From NCBI GenBank assembly GCA_019422525.1, contig JAHZDE010000039.1, forward strand, positions 1-5,326: a stretch of DNA of 5,326 nucleotides, read 5' to 3'. The notes under the pieces were generated by a model. The model was given only the letters and a program-made list of their open reading frames with translations. It did not search any database and was not told where the DNA came from. The translations under genes were made by a program, and so were the position numbers. Of the stretch, positions 4,820-5,326 are shown piece after piece (within the stretch, counting starts at the first letter, position 1; each line of letters begins with the position of its first letter). The stretch comes from Clostridiales bacterium (GTDB taxonomy: Bacteria; Bacillota; Clostridia; Oscillospirales; Acutalibacteraceae).

Positions 4820-4828
4820 ATTATAGCA
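4820..4828 (-). promoter_or_regulatory. Extended -10 promoter of the sigma factor gene
   Basis: The minus strand reads TGCTATAAT (4828-4820), a perfect TATAAT with the TGn extension that allows initiation without a good -35. The -35 position falls in the upstream terminator hairpin and shows no consensus. The start point would be near 4813, about 83 nt before the sigma start codon. Confidence 0.6.
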
Positions 4829-4829
4829 G

Positions 4830-4852
4830 AAAAAGCGGCACAATGGCCGCTC
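4830..4852 (-). terminator. Intrinsic terminator after the 53-aa gene
   Basis: On the minus strand AGCGGC (4851-4846) and GCCGCT (4839-4834) form a 6-bp stem with a 6-nt loop, followed by a U-run (4834-4830). It lies 7 nt after the stop codon of the small gene and just before the sigma promoter, separating the two transcription units. Confidence 0.8.
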
Positions 4853-4858
4853 ATTCTT

Positions 4859-5020
4859 TTAATCCGAATAATTCTTATCAAGATATTCCCTAAGATTTTT
4901 AGCTTTATTTGACATTCGTTCTGCGTCTGCAAGAAATGCTTTACACATATCCTCATAAAATTTGATCTGTTCCTCAATCTTTTCTCTTTGCTCCTTGATA
5001 ATTTCTGTCGCTAAAATCAT
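4859..5020 (-). CDS. Small hypothetical helical protein (53 aa)
   Basis: I do not recognise this protein. It starts MILATEIIKEQREKIEEQIK and ends NLREYLDKNYSD. It is rich in Glu, Lys, Ile and Leu with heptad-like spacing, so it probably forms one long amphipathic helix or a short coiled coil. It has no membrane segment or signal peptide. The evidence that it is real is its context: AAGGAGA lies 7 nt before the ATG, the start overlaps the stop of the upstream gene by 4 nt (5017-5020), and an intrinsic terminator follows the stop at once. The coupling suggests equal production with its neighbour, possibly as partners. Confidence 0.72.
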   Translation of the reverse strand: MILATEIIKEQREKIEEQIKFYEDMCKAFLADAERMSNKAKNLREYLDKNYSD

Positions 5021-5259
5021 AATGACATCTCCTTTTCAATATTTTCTTGAATACACATTGCTTTCTGCACATAATCCCAAGCAATACGGACTTCCGTTAA
5101 AATCAAACCTCTATTTTGTGCAAACAACAGATCGTCTGTCATGTCCGTACTTACTTTCTGTAAATCGTAGCTTTCTTCCAACGAACTCAGCATATGCTCC
5201 GCCTTATCGAGGCAATCTTCTAACTCAACAAATTTGCATTCCAATTCCTGTTTAGTCAT
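5017..5259 (-). CDS. Small hypothetical helical protein (80 aa)
   Basis: This protein is not one I recognise. It starts MTKQELECKFVELEDCLDKA, is acidic, and has leucines and other hydrophobic residues spaced as in amphipathic helices (HMLSSLEESYDLQKV, then LILTEVRIAWDYVQKAM). It may be a helical-hairpin protein of the kind small mobile-element accessory proteins often are, but no function can be given. An AGAGG-like site lies about 10 nt before the ATG. Its last codons overlap the next gene's start (ATGA at 5020-5017). The upstream open frame ends inside its first codons (ATGACTAA), so three coupled genes are possible. The high AT content matches the sigma factor gene rather than the ICE genes. 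Confidence 0.7.
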   Translation of the reverse strand: MTKQELECKFVELEDCLDKAEHMLSSLEESYDLQKVSTDMTDDLLFAQNRGLILTEVRIAWDYVQKAMCIQENIEKEMSL

Positions 5260-5326
5260 AATCTAAATCCTCTTGAGTTTCCGCAAACTGCAATAAAAAA
5301 ATAGATATGTCTACCCAAAGTACCAA
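5252..5326 (-). CDS. Possible C-terminal tail of an unknown gene
   Basis: The minus-strand frame is open from the window edge through 24 sense codons to a TAA at 5254-5252. The end reads FAETQEDLDYD, plausible as an acidic C-terminus. Its stop overlaps the start of the 80-aa gene by 8 nt, an arrangement common in operons. With so few codons the open frame may be chance; an alternative reading is a promoter, TTGGTA-N17-TATTTT, at the extreme edge. Confidence 0.35.
   Translation of the reverse strand: MVLWVDISIFLLQFAETQEDLDYD

Noticed and set aside
4731..4820. Longer start for the sigma factor (adds 30 residues)
   Set aside because: The extra part (Lys/Cys-rich, then VIHLPILYG) is not sigma-like, would cover the leader hairpin, and would start before the expected +1 of the promoter at 4820-4828.

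Overview
The window looks like a piece of the mobile gene pool of gut Clostridia (Oscillospiraceae/Lachnospiraceae type Firmicutes). All supported genes lie on the minus strand, so transcription runs from position 5326 towards 1. The evidence for the host is the protein families (Tn1549/CTn-type conjugation genes, Tn4451-type transposon genes), strong AGGAGG-type ribosome binding sites, and an abrupt mix of GC-rich and AT-rich blocks. Family assignments come from reading and recalling protein sequence, not from a search.

In transcription order. (1) 5326-3840 is an AT-rich block. It holds the possible tail of an unknown gene, two tiny translationally coupled helical proteins (80 and 53 aa), an intrinsic terminator, then a sigma-70 family factor (296 aa) with its own extended -10 promoter and a leader hairpin. 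(2) 3839-3296 is about 540 bp of noncoding DNA. It holds a terminator, several pairs of repeats, a very good sigma-70 promoter (TTGACC-N17-TATGAT) and a leader with two terminator-like hairpins. (3) 3295-658 is a GC-rich conjugation and maintenance module of a Tn1549-like integrative conjugative element. It holds a ParA protein fused in frame to the C-terminal half of a winged-helix/DUF6017 replication protein, a BRO/KilAC antirepressor-like protein, PcfB, and the first 100 codons of the VirD4-type coupling protein. (4) 667-1 is one end of a Tn4451-like transposon, inserted inside virD4. It holds a severely truncated large serine recombinase (TnpX type) and the start of tnpV, which runs off the window.

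The region reads as an ICE that has been damaged twice. The partition/replication locus seems to have lost the 3' part of parA, whatever lay next to it, and the 5' part of the HTH-DUF6017 gene, with the joint at a shared Glu-Gly-Val-Asp sequence. The coupling protein gene, needed for conjugation, is cut by a second transposon whose own recombinase gene is cut down to its catalytic N-terminus. If the assembly is right, this copy is probably unable to transfer without help in trans.

The most interesting unexplained signals are the ParA fusion, five exact 15-bp units inside the DUF6017 gene (iteron-like), the repeats around the parA promoter with possible attenuation in its leader, and a 12-bp perfect inverted repeat at the recombinase break. 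I see no rRNA, tRNA or CRISPR array, and no plus-strand gene I would defend.
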